64,000 bases of DNA from Aeromicrobium chenweiae (GCF_003065605.1 NZ_CP026952.1:1550001-1614000); one strand, 5' to 3'; shown: positions 1 to 9,461, counted from the stretch's first letter. Translations and numbers: made by a program. The notes: generated by a model from the sequence alone, not told the origin.

Positions 1-2
1 CG

Positions 3-191
3 TTCGAGCCCGCGGTGCTGAGCCTCGCGGCGTTCGCGGCGTGGCTCACCGGCGACGGGGCCCAGGCCCTCATCGCGGTCGAGCGGGCCCTGGAGGTCGA
101 GCCCTGCTACTCGATGGCCGGGCTGATCCTCGAGATCCTGGAGCGCGGCATCTCGCCGGAGAGCTGGGAGGGTCTGCCCGCGGCATCGTGA
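3..191 (+). CDS. DUF4192-like protein, C-terminal end (partial)
   Basis: The last 62 codons of a gene entering from the left edge. The frame is open from base 3 and stops at TGA 189-191. It reads as an Ala/Leu-rich helical tail with a GDGAQAL segment, then EVEPCYSMAGL and a final PESWEGL. The pattern GDGA-x-A, ALE-x-EP-x-YS-x-A, then G-x-x-P-x-x-W is typical of the C-terminus of actinobacterial DUF4192 proteins, whose function is unknown. The gene ends 43 bp before the GCS2-family ligase on the same strand. The family call rests on the tail only. Confidence 0.55.
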   Translation, partial: FEPAVLSLAAFAAWLTGDGAQALIAVERALEVEPCYSMAGLILEILERGISPESWEGLPAAS

Positions 192-234
192 TCGACAGCG
201 GGCCGTCGGCGTCCGATCGCTCTACGCTGTCGGC

Positions 235-1713
235 ATGGGACAGGATGTCGAGGCACGCGAGTTCAGCCGCGAGGACCGTACGCTCTACCGCGCCAAGGTC
301 CGCCGGTGCCTCGACGTGTTCGCCAGGATGCTGGGGGAGCGGGACTTCTCCTTCGAGCACCCGCACGTGGGGATCGAGATCGAGTTCAACCTGATCGACG
401 CCGCGGGCGACCCGACACTGCGCAACCACGACGCCCTCGCCGCAATCGCGGACCCGGACTTCCAGACCGAGCTCGGCCTGTTCAACGTCGAGATCAACGT
501 GGCACCCACCCGCATCGACGGGGCGGGCCTCGACGAGCTGGAGTCCACGCTGCGGGACGACCTCAACGCCGCGCAGGCCAAGGCGGCGACGGTCGACACC
601 AACCTCATGATGATCGGCATCCTGCCGACCCTGCAGGAGGGCCACCTGAGCCGCGAGGCCATCTCGGCCAACCCCCGCTACCACCTGCTGTCGGACCAGA
701 TCCTGTCCGCGAGGGGCGAGGACATCGAGATCGTCATCGACGGCGTCGACCGGCTGGCCACGACCGCCGACACGATCATCCCCGAGGCGGCGTGCACGAG
801 CACCCAGCTGCACCTCCAGGTCGAGCCGGACGACTTCGCGCCGATGTGGAACGCCGCCCAGGCCATCGCCGGGGTGCAGGTCGCCGTCGGTGCGAACTCG
901 CCGTTCCTGCTCGGCCAGCAGCTGTGGCACGAGACCCGCATCGCGCTGTTCGAGCAGGCCACCGACACGCGCAGCGAGGAGCTCAAGACCCAGGGCGTCC
1001 GCCCCCGGGTGTTCTTCGGTGAGCGCTGGATCACCTCGGTGTTCGACCTGTTCGAGGAGAACGTCCGCTACTTCCCGTCCCTGCTGCCGATCGTCGACGA
1101 GGAGGACCCGCTCGAGGAGCTCGAGGCCGGGCGGGTGCCCACCCTCTCTGAGCTCCGGCTGCACAACGGCACGGTCTACCGGTGGAACAGGCCCATCTAC
1201 GACGTCGCCAACGGTCGCCCGCACCTGCGCATCGAGAACCGGTTGCTGCCCGCCGGGCCGACCGTCGTCGACACGATGGCCAACGCTGCACTCTTCTACG
1301 GGCTCGTCACCGTCCTCGGCACGAGCGAGCGCCCGGTGTGGTCCCAGCTGTCCTTCCGTGCCGCCGAGGACAACTTCCACCAGGCGGCCCGGGCCGGCAT
1401 CGACGCGGACGTCTACTGGCCGGGGGTCGGGACCGTCGCCGTGCGCGAGCTCGTCCTGCGCCAGCTCCTGCCGCTCGCCCACGCCGGGCTCGAGCAGATG
1501 GGGGTCGACGCCGCGGTGGGGGACCGGCTGCTCGGGGTCATCGAGCAGCGGTGCATCACCGGCCGCAACGGCTCGACCTGGCTGATCGACGAGTTCCGCC
1601 ACCAGACCCGCAGCGGCCCCGATCGGGCCGCGGCGATGCGGGCCACGACCCTGGCGTACGAGCACCACATGCACGAGGGGCAGCCGGTCCACCTCTGGCC
1701 GACCCACGCCTGA
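235..1713 (+). CDS. Glutamate-cysteine ligase family (GCS2) protein
   Basis: A 492-residue cytosolic ATP-dependent carboxylate-amine ligase of the GCS2 family (glutamine-synthetase-like fold). Visible motifs are GIEIEFN (about 46-52, metal/glutamate site), FNVEINVAP (83-91), a CTSTQLHLQV strand (about 187-196), VGANSPFLLG (218-227) and RIENRLLPAG near 330. Some family members make gamma-glutamylcysteine. Actinobacteria such as this normally use MshA-D for mycothiol, so the true substrate is uncertain and could be another gamma-glutamyl or amino-acid acceptor. The ATG at 235 is the first start giving the complete N-terminus. The gene is followed at 117 bp by the primary sigma factor gene. Confidence 0.8.
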   Translation: MGQDVEAREFSREDRTLYRAKVRRCLDVFARMLGERDFSFEHPHVGIEIEFNLIDAAGDPTLRNHDALAAIADPDFQTELGLFNVEINVAPTRIDGAGLDELESTLRDDLNAAQAKAATVDTNLMMIGILPTLQEGHLSREAISANPRYHLLSDQILSARGEDIEIVIDGVDRLATTADTIIPEAACTSTQLHLQVEPDDFAPMWNAAQAIAGVQVAVGANSPFLLGQQLWHETRIALFEQATDTRSEELKTQGVRPRVFFGERWITSVFDLFEENVRYFPSLLPIVDEEDPLEELEAGRVPTLSELRLHNGTVYRWNRPIYDVANGRPHLRIENRLLPAGPTVVDTMANAALFYGLVTVLGTSERPVWSQLSFRAAEDNFHQAARAGIDADVYWPGVGTVAVRELVLRQLLPLAHAGLEQMGVDAAVGDRLLGVIEQRCITGRNGSTWLIDEFRHQTRSGPDRAAAMRATTLAYEHHMHEGQPVHLWPTHA

Positions 1714-1829
1714 CACGCCGCGCCTGAGAAGACCCTGAGATGGAAACCCTTGGCGGCCCATGTCACACTGGATCCAGAGGTTGACCACAGGCCTCTTTGT
1801 TGCGCCCATCTACCGTTTGTGAGGTTGAC

Positions 1830-3227
1830 GTGCCGGTGAATCCCGCTTCTGGATCTCGTCTCGGCGTCGTCAAGAAGCTCCTTCCGGGAGCCTCCGAGGA
1901 CGAACCTGGTCCGGCGACCGAGAAGAGTCCGGCTCCGGCCCAGAAGACCGCTGCCAAGAAGACCACATCCCCTGCGAAAACAGAAACGACCGTGACGAAG
2001 ACTTCAACGAGCCCCGCCAAGAAGACCGCAGCCAAGAAGGCTCCGGCCAAGAAGGCGCCCGCCAAGGGCGCCAAAGCTGCTGAGGAGGGCACGGTCCCCG
2101 CGGCTGTGGACCTTGCCGAGGCGCTCGAGACCCCCGTCGTCGACGGCACCGTCCAGGTCGACGCCCAGGGCAAGAAGATCCTGCCGGACATCCCCGACGA
2201 GGAGTTCGAGAAGGACCTCGCGACGGACCCGACGCTGAAGGAGGACGAGAAGTCCTCCTACACGCTGTCCGCGGCCGACGAGTCCGACGAGCCGGTCCAG
2301 CAGGTCATGGTCGCCGGCGCGACCGCCGACCCGGTCAAGGACTACCTCAAGCAGATCGGCAAGGTCTCGCTGCTGACCGCCGGTCAGGAGGTCGAGCTGG
2401 CCAAGCGCATCGAGGCCGGCCTGTTCAGCGAGGAGAAGCTCGCCAAGGGCGGCCGCCTGTCGGAGAAGACCCGCGAAGAGCTCGAGTGGATCGTCGTCGA
2501 CGGTCGCCGCGCCAAGAACCACCTGCTCGAGGCCAACCTGCGCCTCGTGGTCTCCCTGGCCAAGCGCTACACCGGTCGCGGCATGCTCTTCCTGGACCTG
2601 ATCCAGGAGGGCAACCTGGGCCTGATCCGCGCGGTCGAGAAGTTCGACTACACCAAGGGCTTCAAGTTCTCGACGTACGCGACGTGGTGGATCCGTCAGG
2701 CGATCACCCGCGCGATGGCCGACCAGGCCCGTACGATCCGCATCCCGGTCCACATGGTCGAGGTCATCAACAAGCTCGCGCGCGTCCAGCGCCAGATGCT
2801 GCAGGACCTGGGCCGTGAGCCCACGCCCGAGGAGCTCGCGATCGAGCTGGACATGACGCCCGAGAAGGTCGTCGAGGTCCAGAAGTACGGCCGTGAGCCG
2901 ATCAGCCTCCACACGCCCCTGGGCGAGGACGGCGACTCGGAGTTCGGCGACCTCATCGAGGACTCCGAGGCCATCGTCCCGGCCGACGCGGTGTCGTTCA
3001 CGCTCCTGCAGGAGCAGCTGCACGCCGTGCTGGACACGCTCTCCGAGCGTGAGTCCGGCGTCGTCTCGATGCGTTTTGGCCTGACCGACGGCCAGCCCAA
3101 GACGCTCGACGAGATCGGCAAGGTCTACGGCGTGACGCGCGAGCGCATCCGTCAGATCGAGTCCAAGACGATGAGCAAGCTGCGCCACCCGTCCCGTTCA
3201 CAGGTGCTGCGCGACTACCTGGACTGA
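1830..3227 (+). CDS. sigA: Primary sigma factor (HrdB/SigA type)
   Basis: The housekeeping sigma-70 subunit that directs RNA polymerase to vegetative promoters. With the GTG start at 1830 (TGAGG six bases upstream) it has 465 residues. A TTG at 1797 would add 11. Residues 38-82 form a Lys/Ala/Pro-rich tract of PAKK-like units. Region 1.2 begins at [11 protein letters not shown] (about 167), and region 2 holds [28 protein letters not shown] and [13 protein letters not shown] (about 238-292). Region 3 follows, and region 4 ends with [20 protein letters not shown] (about 426-445). Full conservation of regions 2 and 4 marks it as the primary rather than an alternative factor. A hairpin terminator follows the stop. 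Confidence 0.95.
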   Translation: MPVNPASGSRLGVVKKLLPGASEDEPGPATEKSPAPAQKTAAKKTTSPAKTETTVTKTSTSPAKKTAAKKAPAKKAPAKGAKAAEEGTVPAAVDLAEALETPVVDGTVQVDAQGKKILPDIPDEEFEKDLATDPTLKEDEKSSYTLSAADESDEPVQQVMVAGATADPVKDYLKQIGKVSLLTAGQEVELAKRIEAGLFSEEKLAKGGRLSEKTREELEWIVVDGRRAKNHLLEANLRLVVSLAKRYTGRGMLFLDLIQEGNLGLIRAVEKFDYTKGFKFSTYATWWIRQAITRAMADQARTIRIPVHMVEVINKLARVQRQMLQDLGREPTPEELAIELDMTPEKVVEVQKYGREPISLHTPLGEDGDSEFGDLIEDSEAIVPADAVSFTLLQEQLHAVLDTLSERESGVVSMRFGLTDGQPKTLDEIGKVYGVTRERIRQIESKTMSKLRHPSRSQVLRDYLD

Positions 3228-3242
3228 GACCCGGTCCCACAG

Positions 3243-3282
3243 GAGCCCGGTCCTCGCTGCGAGAGCAGCAGGGGCCGGGCTC
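3243..3282 (+). terminator. Hairpin terminator after sigA
   Basis: GAGCCCGG (3243-3250) pairs with CCGGGCTC (3275-3282), with a second inner CTGC/GCAG pairing. It lies 16 bases after the sigma factor stop. There is no long T-run, which is usual for high-GC actinobacterial hairpins. Confidence 0.6.
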
Positions 3283-3331
3283 GTGCCATGTCGCGAGCAC
3301 CGCGTCCGGGCGCGATGGATAGTCTGAGCGC

Positions 3332-3508
3332 GTGCTCACCATCTCTGACCGTCTGCTGCTGGGTGCCGCTGCGATCGGCGTCGTGCTGCAGGTGCTGGAC
3401 ATCGCGACCGGATCGCGGTCCTGGGTCCCCTTCGCGATCCTCGCGGCGTGGGTCGCGATCGGTGCCTGGGTCGTGCTGACCGCGCGCAGGCGACGCGACG
3501 CACCCTGA
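3332..3508 (+). CDS. Small two-helix membrane protein, unknown function
   Basis: A 58-residue frame starting with GTG at 3332 and ending in TGA. It has two hydrophobic helices, about residues 8-24 (LLLGAAAIGVVLQVL) and 32-50 (WVPFAILAAWVAIGAWVVL), then a basic tail TARRRRDAP that suggests a cytosolic C-terminus. Codon use is GC3-rich like its neighbours. It sits between the sigA terminator and the convergent fumarase gene. I do not recognise the family. The start could be questioned because no strong ribosome binding site is visible. Confidence 0.45.
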   Translation: MLTISDRLLLGAAAIGVVLQVLDIATGSRSWVPFAILAAWVAIGAWVVLTARRRRDAP

Positions 3509-3526
3509 CGCGCGATCGCTCGGGGG

Positions 3527-4981
3527 TCACGCCCCCGCTACCCCGGATCCGATCATCGTCTCGGGCTTGACGATCTTGTCGAAATCGTCCTCGGACACGT
3601 GACCGGATGCCACGGCGGCCTCCCGCAGGGTCTGCCCGTTCGCCAGCGCGTCCTCGGCGATCCTCGCCGCGTTCTGGTAGCCGATGGTGGGGCTCAGCGC
3701 GGTGACGAGCATCAGGCTGCGATCCACGTAGTCGGAGATGGCGTCGCGGTTGAGGTCGGTGCCGTCGACGGAGTACAGCCGGAACCTCTCCATGCCGTCG
3801 GCGAGGATGCGCGCGGAGTGCAGGAACGAGTTGATGATGATCGGGCGCATCGCGTTCAGCTCGAAGTTGCCCTGCGAGCCCGCGAAGGCCACCCCCGAGT
3901 CGTTCCCGAGGACCTGGATGGCGATCATCACGATCGCCTCGCACTGGGTGGGGTTGACCTTTCCAGGCATGATCGACGACCCGGGCTCGTTCTGCGGCAG
4001 CAGCAGCTCGGCGAGGCCGGTACGTGGTCCGGACGCCAGCCACCGGGTGTCGTTGGCGATCTTCATGAGCGCGACCGCCAGCGAGCGGAGCGCGGCGTGG
4101 GCGCGCACCATGGCGTCGAGGGAGCCCTGCGCGGCGAACTTGTTGGGTGCTGTGGTGAACGGTTTCCCGGTGAGCTCTGCGATCTGCCGTGCGACGTCGA
4201 CGCTGAATCCCGGTGGCGCGTTCAGGCCCGTGCCGACCGCGGTGCCGCCGATGGACAGCTCGAGCAGCGCGTCCCTCGCGTGCTCGATGTCGCTGACGCA
4301 CGTCTCGAGCTGGGCGGCCCACCCGGACCACTCCTGCCCGACACTGAGCGGGACGGCGTCCTCGAGGTGCGTCCTGCCGATCTTGACGACGTCCATCCAG
4401 CCGTCGGACTTGCGGGTGATGCTGGCGTGCAGGGCGCGCAGCTCCGGCAGCACGTGGTCGTCGATGAGCGACAGGGCAGCGATGTGCATCGCGGTGGGGA
4501 AGGTGTCGTTGCTCGACTGCCCCATGTTGACGTCGTCGTTCGGCCCGACGGGTTCCTGGGAGCCCAGGGTTCCGCCCACCAGCTGGATGGCCCGGTTGGC
4601 GAGGACCTCGTTGACGTTCATGTTGCTCTGCGTGCCGGAGCCGGTCTGCCACACGAACAGGGGGAAGTGCTCGTCGAGCCGGCCGTCGATGGCCTCGTCG
4701 GCGGCGCGGACGATGGCGTCCCGCTTCCAGTCGGGCAGCCGGCCGGCGGCGTTGTTGACCAGCGCCGCCGCTTTCTTGACGTAGCCGTACGCGTGGTAGA
4801 CGTCCTTCGGCATCCGGTCGCCGCCGATCGAGAAGTGCTGCAGCGACCGCTGGGTCTGCGCACCCCAGTACCTGTCGGCGGGTACGTCGACGCTGCCCAT
4901 GCTGTCGAACTCGCTGCGGGTGCCGTCCGCGTCGATGCCGATCGGCACGTCGTGCACGGCGGGCGGCTTCTTCGCGCTCAT
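3527..4981 (-). CDS. fumC: Class II fumarate hydratase
   Basis: Iron-independent fumarase of the TCA cycle, interconverting fumarate and L-malate in the cytosol as a homotetramer. The 484-residue length fits the class II family. The signature GSSIMPGKVNP is at 334-344 and carries the catalytic Ser loop. TGSGTQSNMNVNEV (substrate site), GRTHLEDAVPL and NFELNAMRP are also present. The ATG at 4981 overlaps the stop of the upstream malic enzyme gene (ATGA), so the two are translationally coupled. The open frame extends 12 codons further upstream inside the malic enzyme gene, but the overlapping ATG gives the family's usual start. Confidence 0.95.
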   Translation of the reverse strand: MSAKKPPAVHDVPIGIDADGTRSEFDSMGSVDVPADRYWGAQTQRSLQHFSIGGDRMPKDVYHAYGYVKKAAALVNNAAGRLPDWKRDAIVRAADEAIDGRLDEHFPLFVWQTGSGTQSNMNVNEVLANRAIQLVGGTLGSQEPVGPNDDVNMGQSSNDTFPTAMHIAALSLIDDHVLPELRALHASITRKSDGWMDVVKIGRTHLEDAVPLSVGQEWSGWAAQLETCVSDIEHARDALLELSIGGTAVGTGLNAPPGFSVDVARQIAELTGKPFTTAPNKFAAQGSLDAMVRAHAALRSLAVALMKIANDTRWLASGPRTGLAELLLPQNEPGSSIMPGKVNPTQCEAIVMIAIQVLGNDSGVAFAGSQGNFELNAMRPIIINSFLHSARILADGMERFRLYSVDGTDLNRDAISDYVDRSLMLVTALSPTIGYQNAARIAEDALANGQTLREAAVASGHVSEDDFDKIVKPETMIGSGVAGA

Positions 4982-6627
4982 TCGGCGCCCTCCTGCTCGG
5001 GGTAGACGGGCTGCCACATGGCATCGAGCACCGCCTGGACGAGATCGTCGTGCGTCTGCGTCGCGACGCCGTCCCTCGCGGCCGCCTCGGCGACGGCCAC
5101 GGCGACCGTGGCGGACGAGGCCCTCAGGTTCGCGACGTCCGGCAGGAGGGACGCGCCGCGCTCGGACACGTCGACCTGGCCGGCGACCGCCTCCGCAGCA
5201 GCCAGCAGCATCCCGTCGGTCACGTGGGTCGCGCCCGAGACGAGGGTTCCCAGCCCCAGGCCCGGGTAGAGCAATGCGTTGTTGCCCTGTCCGATGCGGT
5301 AGGACACGCCGTCGTAGTCCACGGGTCCGACGGGGATGCCGGTCGCGACGAGGGCCCTGCCCCTCGACCAGGGGATGGCGTCCGACGGCATCACCTCGAT
5401 GCGGCTGGTGGGGTTGGACAGCGGAAGGAGGATGGGTCGGTCGACGCCGTCGATCAAGGCCTCGACGACGTCACGGGTGAACGCACCGTGGGCGGTCGAC
5501 GTGCCGATGAGGATGGTCGGCTTGACGTGCTTGACGACCGTCAGGAGATCGATGGGTGCCGCTCCCCAGTCAGGGACCTCTGCAGCCGGGCGCGCGTAGG
5601 CGCGTTGGTAGTCCGGGAGGTCCTGCATGTCGTCCGTGACCAGACCGTGGCGGTCGATCAGCCAGACCCGGCTCCTGGCCTCCTCGGCAGTGAGGCCGTC
5701 TCGTCGCATGGCGGCCGAGATCTGGTCCGCCATGCCGGTCCCGGCCGTCCCGGCGCCGAACACGACGAGTCGCTGGTCGGCGAACGACTCGCCGGTGACC
5801 TTCAGGCCGGAGATGACAGCTGCCATGACGATCGCCCCGGTGCCCTGCATGTCGTCGTTGAAGATCCTGTACGTGTCGGCGTGGTCGACCAGGATCCGGC
5901 GGGCGTTCGAGGGTCCGAAGTCCTCGAAGTGCAGCAGCGCCAGAGGGAACAGCTCCGCGGCCGCGGCGAGGTACGTGTCGATGAAGGCGTCGTAGCGCTC
6001 GCCCCGGACCCGGGCGTGCCGGTTGCCGAGATACATGGGGTCGTTGAGGAGGTACTCGTTGTCGGTCCCGACGTCCAGGTTGACCGCGACGACGCGGCGC
6101 GGGTCGATACCGGCAGCCGCGGTGTAGATGGCGAGCTTTCCCACGGCGATGTCCGTGCCGTTGACGCCCCAGTCCCCGATGCCGAGGATCTCCTCCGCGT
6201 CGGAGGCGACGATGAGGTCCACGTCCTCGGGTCCCAGCTCGAGGCTCTTCAGCGCACCGGCGACGTCGTCGGGGGAGTCGATGGACAGATAGACCGCCCG
6301 CGACTGCTGGTAGTCGTGGGACCACTGCTGGATCGCGTCGCCGATGGTGGGGTCGTAGACGATCGGGAGCAGCTCTGACAGGTGGTCCGCCAGGACGCGG
6401 TAGAAGAGGACCTCGTTGCGGTTGTGGAGGTTGCTCAGGTATCGGTACCGCGCGAGGTCCGTCGGCTCGCGTTGCAGCTGCGCGTACGTGCGGTCGGCCT
6501 GCTGGTCGAGGGTCTCCTCCGCCGACGGCAGCCGGCCGACCAGCCCGAGCCTGCGGCGCTCGGCGGGGGTGAACGCGGTGCCGCGATTGGTGGACGGGTC
6601 TCGCAGGGTTCGTTCTGCTGAGTCCAT
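4978..6627 (-). CDS. NAD(P)-dependent malic enzyme (SfcA type)
   Basis: A 549-residue oxidative malate decarboxylase making pyruvate, CO2 and NAD(P)H. Family motifs are YDPTIGDAIQQW near 115 (YTPTVG equivalent), the metal/substrate segment LHFEDFGPSNARRIL, FNDDMQGTGAI, the Rossmann loop VVFGAGTAGTGMAD, and LSNPTSRIE near the C-terminal third. The long SfcA/ME-type form is clear from the N-terminal domain (LQREPTDLARYRYL). Its stop overlaps the fumC start, so fumarate hydration and malate decarboxylation are made from one mRNA. Cofactor preference cannot be read with confidence. Confidence 0.9.
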   Translation of the reverse strand: MDSAERTLRDPSTNRGTAFTPAERRRLGLVGRLPSAEETLDQQADRTYAQLQREPTDLARYRYLSNLHNRNEVLFYRVLADHLSELLPIVYDPTIGDAIQQWSHDYQQSRAVYLSIDSPDDVAGALKSLELGPEDVDLIVASDAEEILGIGDWGVNGTDIAVGKLAIYTAAAGIDPRRVVAVNLDVGTDNEYLLNDPMYLGNRHARVRGERYDAFIDTYLAAAAELFPLALLHFEDFGPSNARRILVDHADTYRIFNDDMQGTGAIVMAAVISGLKVTGESFADQRLVVFGAGTAGTGMADQISAAMRRDGLTAEEARSRVWLIDRHGLVTDDMQDLPDYQRAYARPAAEVPDWGAAPIDLLTVVKHVKPTILIGTSTAHGAFTRDVVEALIDGVDRPILLPLSNPTSRIEVMPSDAIPWSRGRALVATGIPVGPVDYDGVSYRIGQGNNALLYPGLGLGTLVSGATHVTDGMLLAAAEAVAGQVDVSERGASLLPDVANLRASSATVAVAVAEAAARDGVATQTHDDLVQAVLDAMWQPVYPEQEGAE

Positions 6628-6682
6628 GGGCTCATCCTTCGGGTGTGCTCCCCGGCCGCCAGGAGAGGCGACCTCACGGCTC

Positions 6683-7570
6683 CTAAGGAGCGGGGATCGG
6701 GTCCTGGTCGTCGCGCAGCTGCTCCGGCATCATGTCGAACGCCTGCTGGATGCCGGCGTTGCGCTCGCCGAGGCCGTCCGTGGTCTTCTTGTCCCACGGC
6801 GCCTCGATGAGCTTCTTCGTCTCCTCGATCATCGACTTTGGCTCGAGGTTGCGATACGTGTCGACCTCTCCTGCGGCCAGCGCGGTGAGCGTGGCGTAGA
6901 CGGGCTCAGGGTTGAACTGGGCGCGGGGGAAGGCCAGCTTGGCGTAGTCGAACAGCCGTTGCGACGGGTCGTCCTCCCAGCTCTCCCAGGTCTGGAAGAT
7001 CCGATCGTTGAAACCGGTGAGGAACGGGCCGGGGTTCATGGTGGCGACCTCGATGCCGAACTCCTGCAGCTCGTCCTTCATGCTCTCGGCGATCGCCTCG
7101 AGAGCATGCTTGGACGCGGCGTAGATGCCGGTGAACGGGTTGACGTTCAGGCCCTCGCGGGACGACACCCAGATGATCCTGCCCTGGCCGCGCTGCACCA
7201 TCTGCTTCGCGATGCCCTGGGTGAGCAGCAGCGGCCCCGTCACGTTCACCTCGAACTGGTGCCGGATGTTCTCGCCGGGGATGTCGAGGGTGGAGCCGCC
7301 CTCGCCCACGCCGGCGTTGTTGACGAGGATCTCGATGTCCCACTGCAGGGCCTTGCGGCGGTCTCCCTCATGGGTGACGTCGAGCTTCTCGACCTCGAGG
7401 GTCACGCCGCGCTCCGCGGCCTGGCGCTTGAGGGTCTGCATCTGGCCGTACACCTCGACGGCCGCGACGACGTCGAAGCCCTTCTCCGCGAGTCGCATCG
7501 CGACCTCGTAGCCGAAGCCGGTACCTGCACCCGTGACGAGCACCTTCCTGAGTTTTGCTGAGCTGGCCAT
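6683..7570 (-). CDS. SDR-family NAD(P)-dependent oxidoreductase
   Basis: A classical short-chain dehydrogenase of 295 residues. It has the glycine-rich cofactor loop TGAGTGFG (13-20), NNAG (84-87), catalytic Ser near 136-137 (WVSSREG), Tyr150 and Lys154 in the YAASK motif, and a post-catalytic PGP (NPGPFLTGF). The ATG at 7570 is preceded by GAGGA about 8-12 bases upstream. The C-terminal about 60 residues are an acidic/basic helical extension longer than the usual 250-residue family length. The substrate is unknown. It is probably an independent unit, as 55 bp separate it from the malic enzyme gene downstream of which no coupling is seen. Confidence 0.85.
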   Translation of the reverse strand: MASSAKLRKVLVTGAGTGFGYEVAMRLAEKGFDVVAAVEVYGQMQTLKRQAAERGVTLEVEKLDVTHEGDRRKALQWDIEILVNNAGVGEGGSTLDIPGENIRHQFEVNVTGPLLLTQGIAKQMVQRGQGRIIWVSSREGLNVNPFTGIYAASKHALEAIAESMKDELQEFGIEVATMNPGPFLTGFNDRIFQTWESWEDDPSQRLFDYAKLAFPRAQFNPEPVYATLTALAAGEVDTYRNLEPKSMIEETKKLIEAPWDKKTTDGLGERNAGIQQAFDMMPEQLRDDQDPIPAP

Positions 7571-7813
7571 GTCACCATTCCTCGGATCTGTACGGGCCCC
7601 GAAGGCAACGCCGGCGGGGTTGCCGGGGGCTCGTCGGTGGACCTGAAATCGACTGTATGGCGGCTTCGATCGTGGCGAAACAAGCACTTGCGCACACCTG
7701 TCGTGCAGATCTGCAGGACCGTGACGCGTCGTCGCGACGCGCTCCGGGCGCCTGTGTGACAGCCCGCCACGCCCTGATTCTCCAAGGGACACGGGCCCTT
7801 GCGCGATCTGCGT

Positions 7814-7819
7814 TAGACT
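7814..7819 (+). promoter_or_regulatory. Probable -10 element for the PLD-like gene
   Basis: TAGACT fits the actinobacterial TAnnnT -10 pattern and lies 37 bases before the GTG start at 7857. No convincing -35 hexamer at 16-19 bp spacing was found. The rest of the 286-bp divergent gap (7571-7856) shows no other clear signal. Confidence 0.3.
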
Positions 7820-7856
7820 GCCACGACCATCGACGAGCCTCTCGGAGAGCAGACCT

Positions 7857-9431
7857 GTGCAGAAGATCGACGGACCACGGCGCATCGTGCGCCTGACCGG
7901 ATTTGGTGTCCTGGCCGGGAGCCTCATCCTCGGCTTCGGCGCGGTCGCCTCCAACGCGGAGGACGTACCCACCGCGGCGGCCACACCGGAGCCGACCAGC
8001 ACGACGACCCAGCCACCGGTGACGGACAAGACGCCGGCGCCCGCGGCGTCCACCACGCCGAAGGCCTCCGTGCGGGCCGCCGCGACAGCCCCGTTCGGCC
8101 CCAGCTACCCGGTGACGCTCGAGACCAACTTCTCGCGTCCCTACAAGGCGATCTCGAAGTCGTCGAACAGCGACTTCTCGCTGCTCAACGATCTCGAGCG
8201 CCTGATCCGCGGCTCCTACAAGGACCCCCGCACCGGCAAGACCCGCCCCGCGTCGGTCCGTCGGGCGAACACGGTGTTCATGTCGATCTCCCGCATGGAG
8301 AACTCGCACCGGGTCGGCCGCGAGCTGATCCGCGCGGCGAAGGCCGGGGTCAAGGTCCGCGTCATCCACGGCAAGGCCTCGCAGTCCAAGGAGTCCCGTG
8401 CCCTGCAGCGCGCGCTCAAGAAGAGCTCGCTGCGTGACTCGAACTTCAAGATCTGCCGCAAGGGCAAGAGCCTGGCCTGCCTCTCGGGCCTCAACGGCGC
8501 GATCATGCACTCCAAGATCCTCCTGGTCAGCAACACCTTCACCCGTGACAACAAGCCGGCCAAGGGCGCGATCTGGTCGGGCTCGGCCAACCTCGGCGGC
8601 CCCAGCGGCGAGCGCACCTACAACAACGGCCTGACGGTCTACAACGACAAGAAGCTGTGGGTGCAGACGCGTCGGATGTGGGACGACATGTACGCCGAGC
8701 GCAACGTCAAGAACGACTACCTCGGCTACATCAAGAAGCACCGCTCGCGCTACGGCATCAGCGAGACCGAGCGCAAGAAGTTCGGCTACACGCGGGCGAA
8801 CGCCGTCTCGGGGATGTTCTACTCCAACCTGGCCAACGTCACGATCTACGCGACGCCCATCCGCGCGACCCCCACCAACGGCAAGGACCCCGTCCTCAAC
8901 CTGCTCAACCGGGTCGTGCCCGACGACCAGTGCCGCATCCGCCTGCAGGAGAACCGCTTCAAGTACCGCCGCATCGCGGTGGCCCAGAAGCTCGTCCAGC
9001 TCGCTGACGAGGGCTGCAAGGTCTCCGGCGTCTTCTTCGAGGACGACCTCAAGGTCAACCGGATCGCTCACTGCCAGATGCACATCCGTGTCTGCCGGCC
9101 GATCCTCGACGTCTTCAAGACCTCGAGCCGTCGTATCGAGGCGGCCTGGGCCAAGCCGCACGACAAGACGATCATGGTCGAGGCCAGGCTCAGGAAGAAC
9201 CCCCTCAACCCCGAGGAGGTCGCGATCGACGGCACGAGCCCCAGCCGCTGGCCGAGCTCCGGCATCCGCACCAAGCTGGTGCAGGCCGGGTCCGCGGCGC
9301 TGACGGGGTCCAACCTCGTCGTCAGCGACGAGATCACGACCGAGACGACCGATCCCGCGGTCTACGAGGACTACCTCCAGCACTGGAAGGCCATCCTCAA
9401 GTCCAAGGAGATCCACAACTACCCGTACTGA
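7857..9431 (+). CDS. Secreted phospholipase-D-like protein
   Basis: A 524-residue exported protein. It has a basic N-terminus, a hydrophobic segment (about 14-32) and an Ala-x-Ala-like end near ASNAE, then a Thr/Pro/Ala-rich linker (about 37-75). Two PLD half-sites follow. The first is MHSKILLVS with GSANLGG (about 219-250). The second is PHDKTIMVE with TGSNLVVSDE near 440-490. Both keep His-x-Lys and the GS-x-N segment, but the Asp of the canonical HxKx4D motif is Ser in the first and Glu in the second. It may act on extracellular phospholipid or nucleic acid, or be catalytically altered. A strong hairpin terminator follows. Confidence 0.75.
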   Translation: MQKIDGPRRIVRLTGFGVLAGSLILGFGAVASNAEDVPTAAATPEPTSTTTQPPVTDKTPAPAASTTPKASVRAAATAPFGPSYPVTLETNFSRPYKAISKSSNSDFSLLNDLERLIRGSYKDPRTGKTRPASVRRANTVFMSISRMENSHRVGRELIRAAKAGVKVRVIHGKASQSKESRALQRALKKSSLRDSNFKICRKGKSLACLSGLNGAIMHSKILLVSNTFTRDNKPAKGAIWSGSANLGGPSGERTYNNGLTVYNDKKLWVQTRRMWDDMYAERNVKNDYLGYIKKHRSRYGISETERKKFGYTRANAVSGMFYSNLANVTIYATPIRATPTNGKDPVLNLLNRVVPDDQCRIRLQENRFKYRRIAVAQKLVQLADEGCKVSGVFFEDDLKVNRIAHCQMHIRVCRPILDVFKTSSRRIEAAWAKPHDKTIMVEARLRKNPLNPEEVAIDGTSPSRWPSSGIRTKLVQAGSAALTGSNLVVSDEITTETTDPAVYEDYLQHWKAILKSKEIHNYPY

Positions 9432-9461
9432 TCGTCCGGTGCCGCGAGGCACCTGGCACAG

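Noticed and set aside
1781-1816. TTGACC/TACCGT promoter for the sigma factor gene
   Set aside because: The spacing between the hexamers is 24 bp, too long for a normal vegetative promoter, and no better pair was seen.
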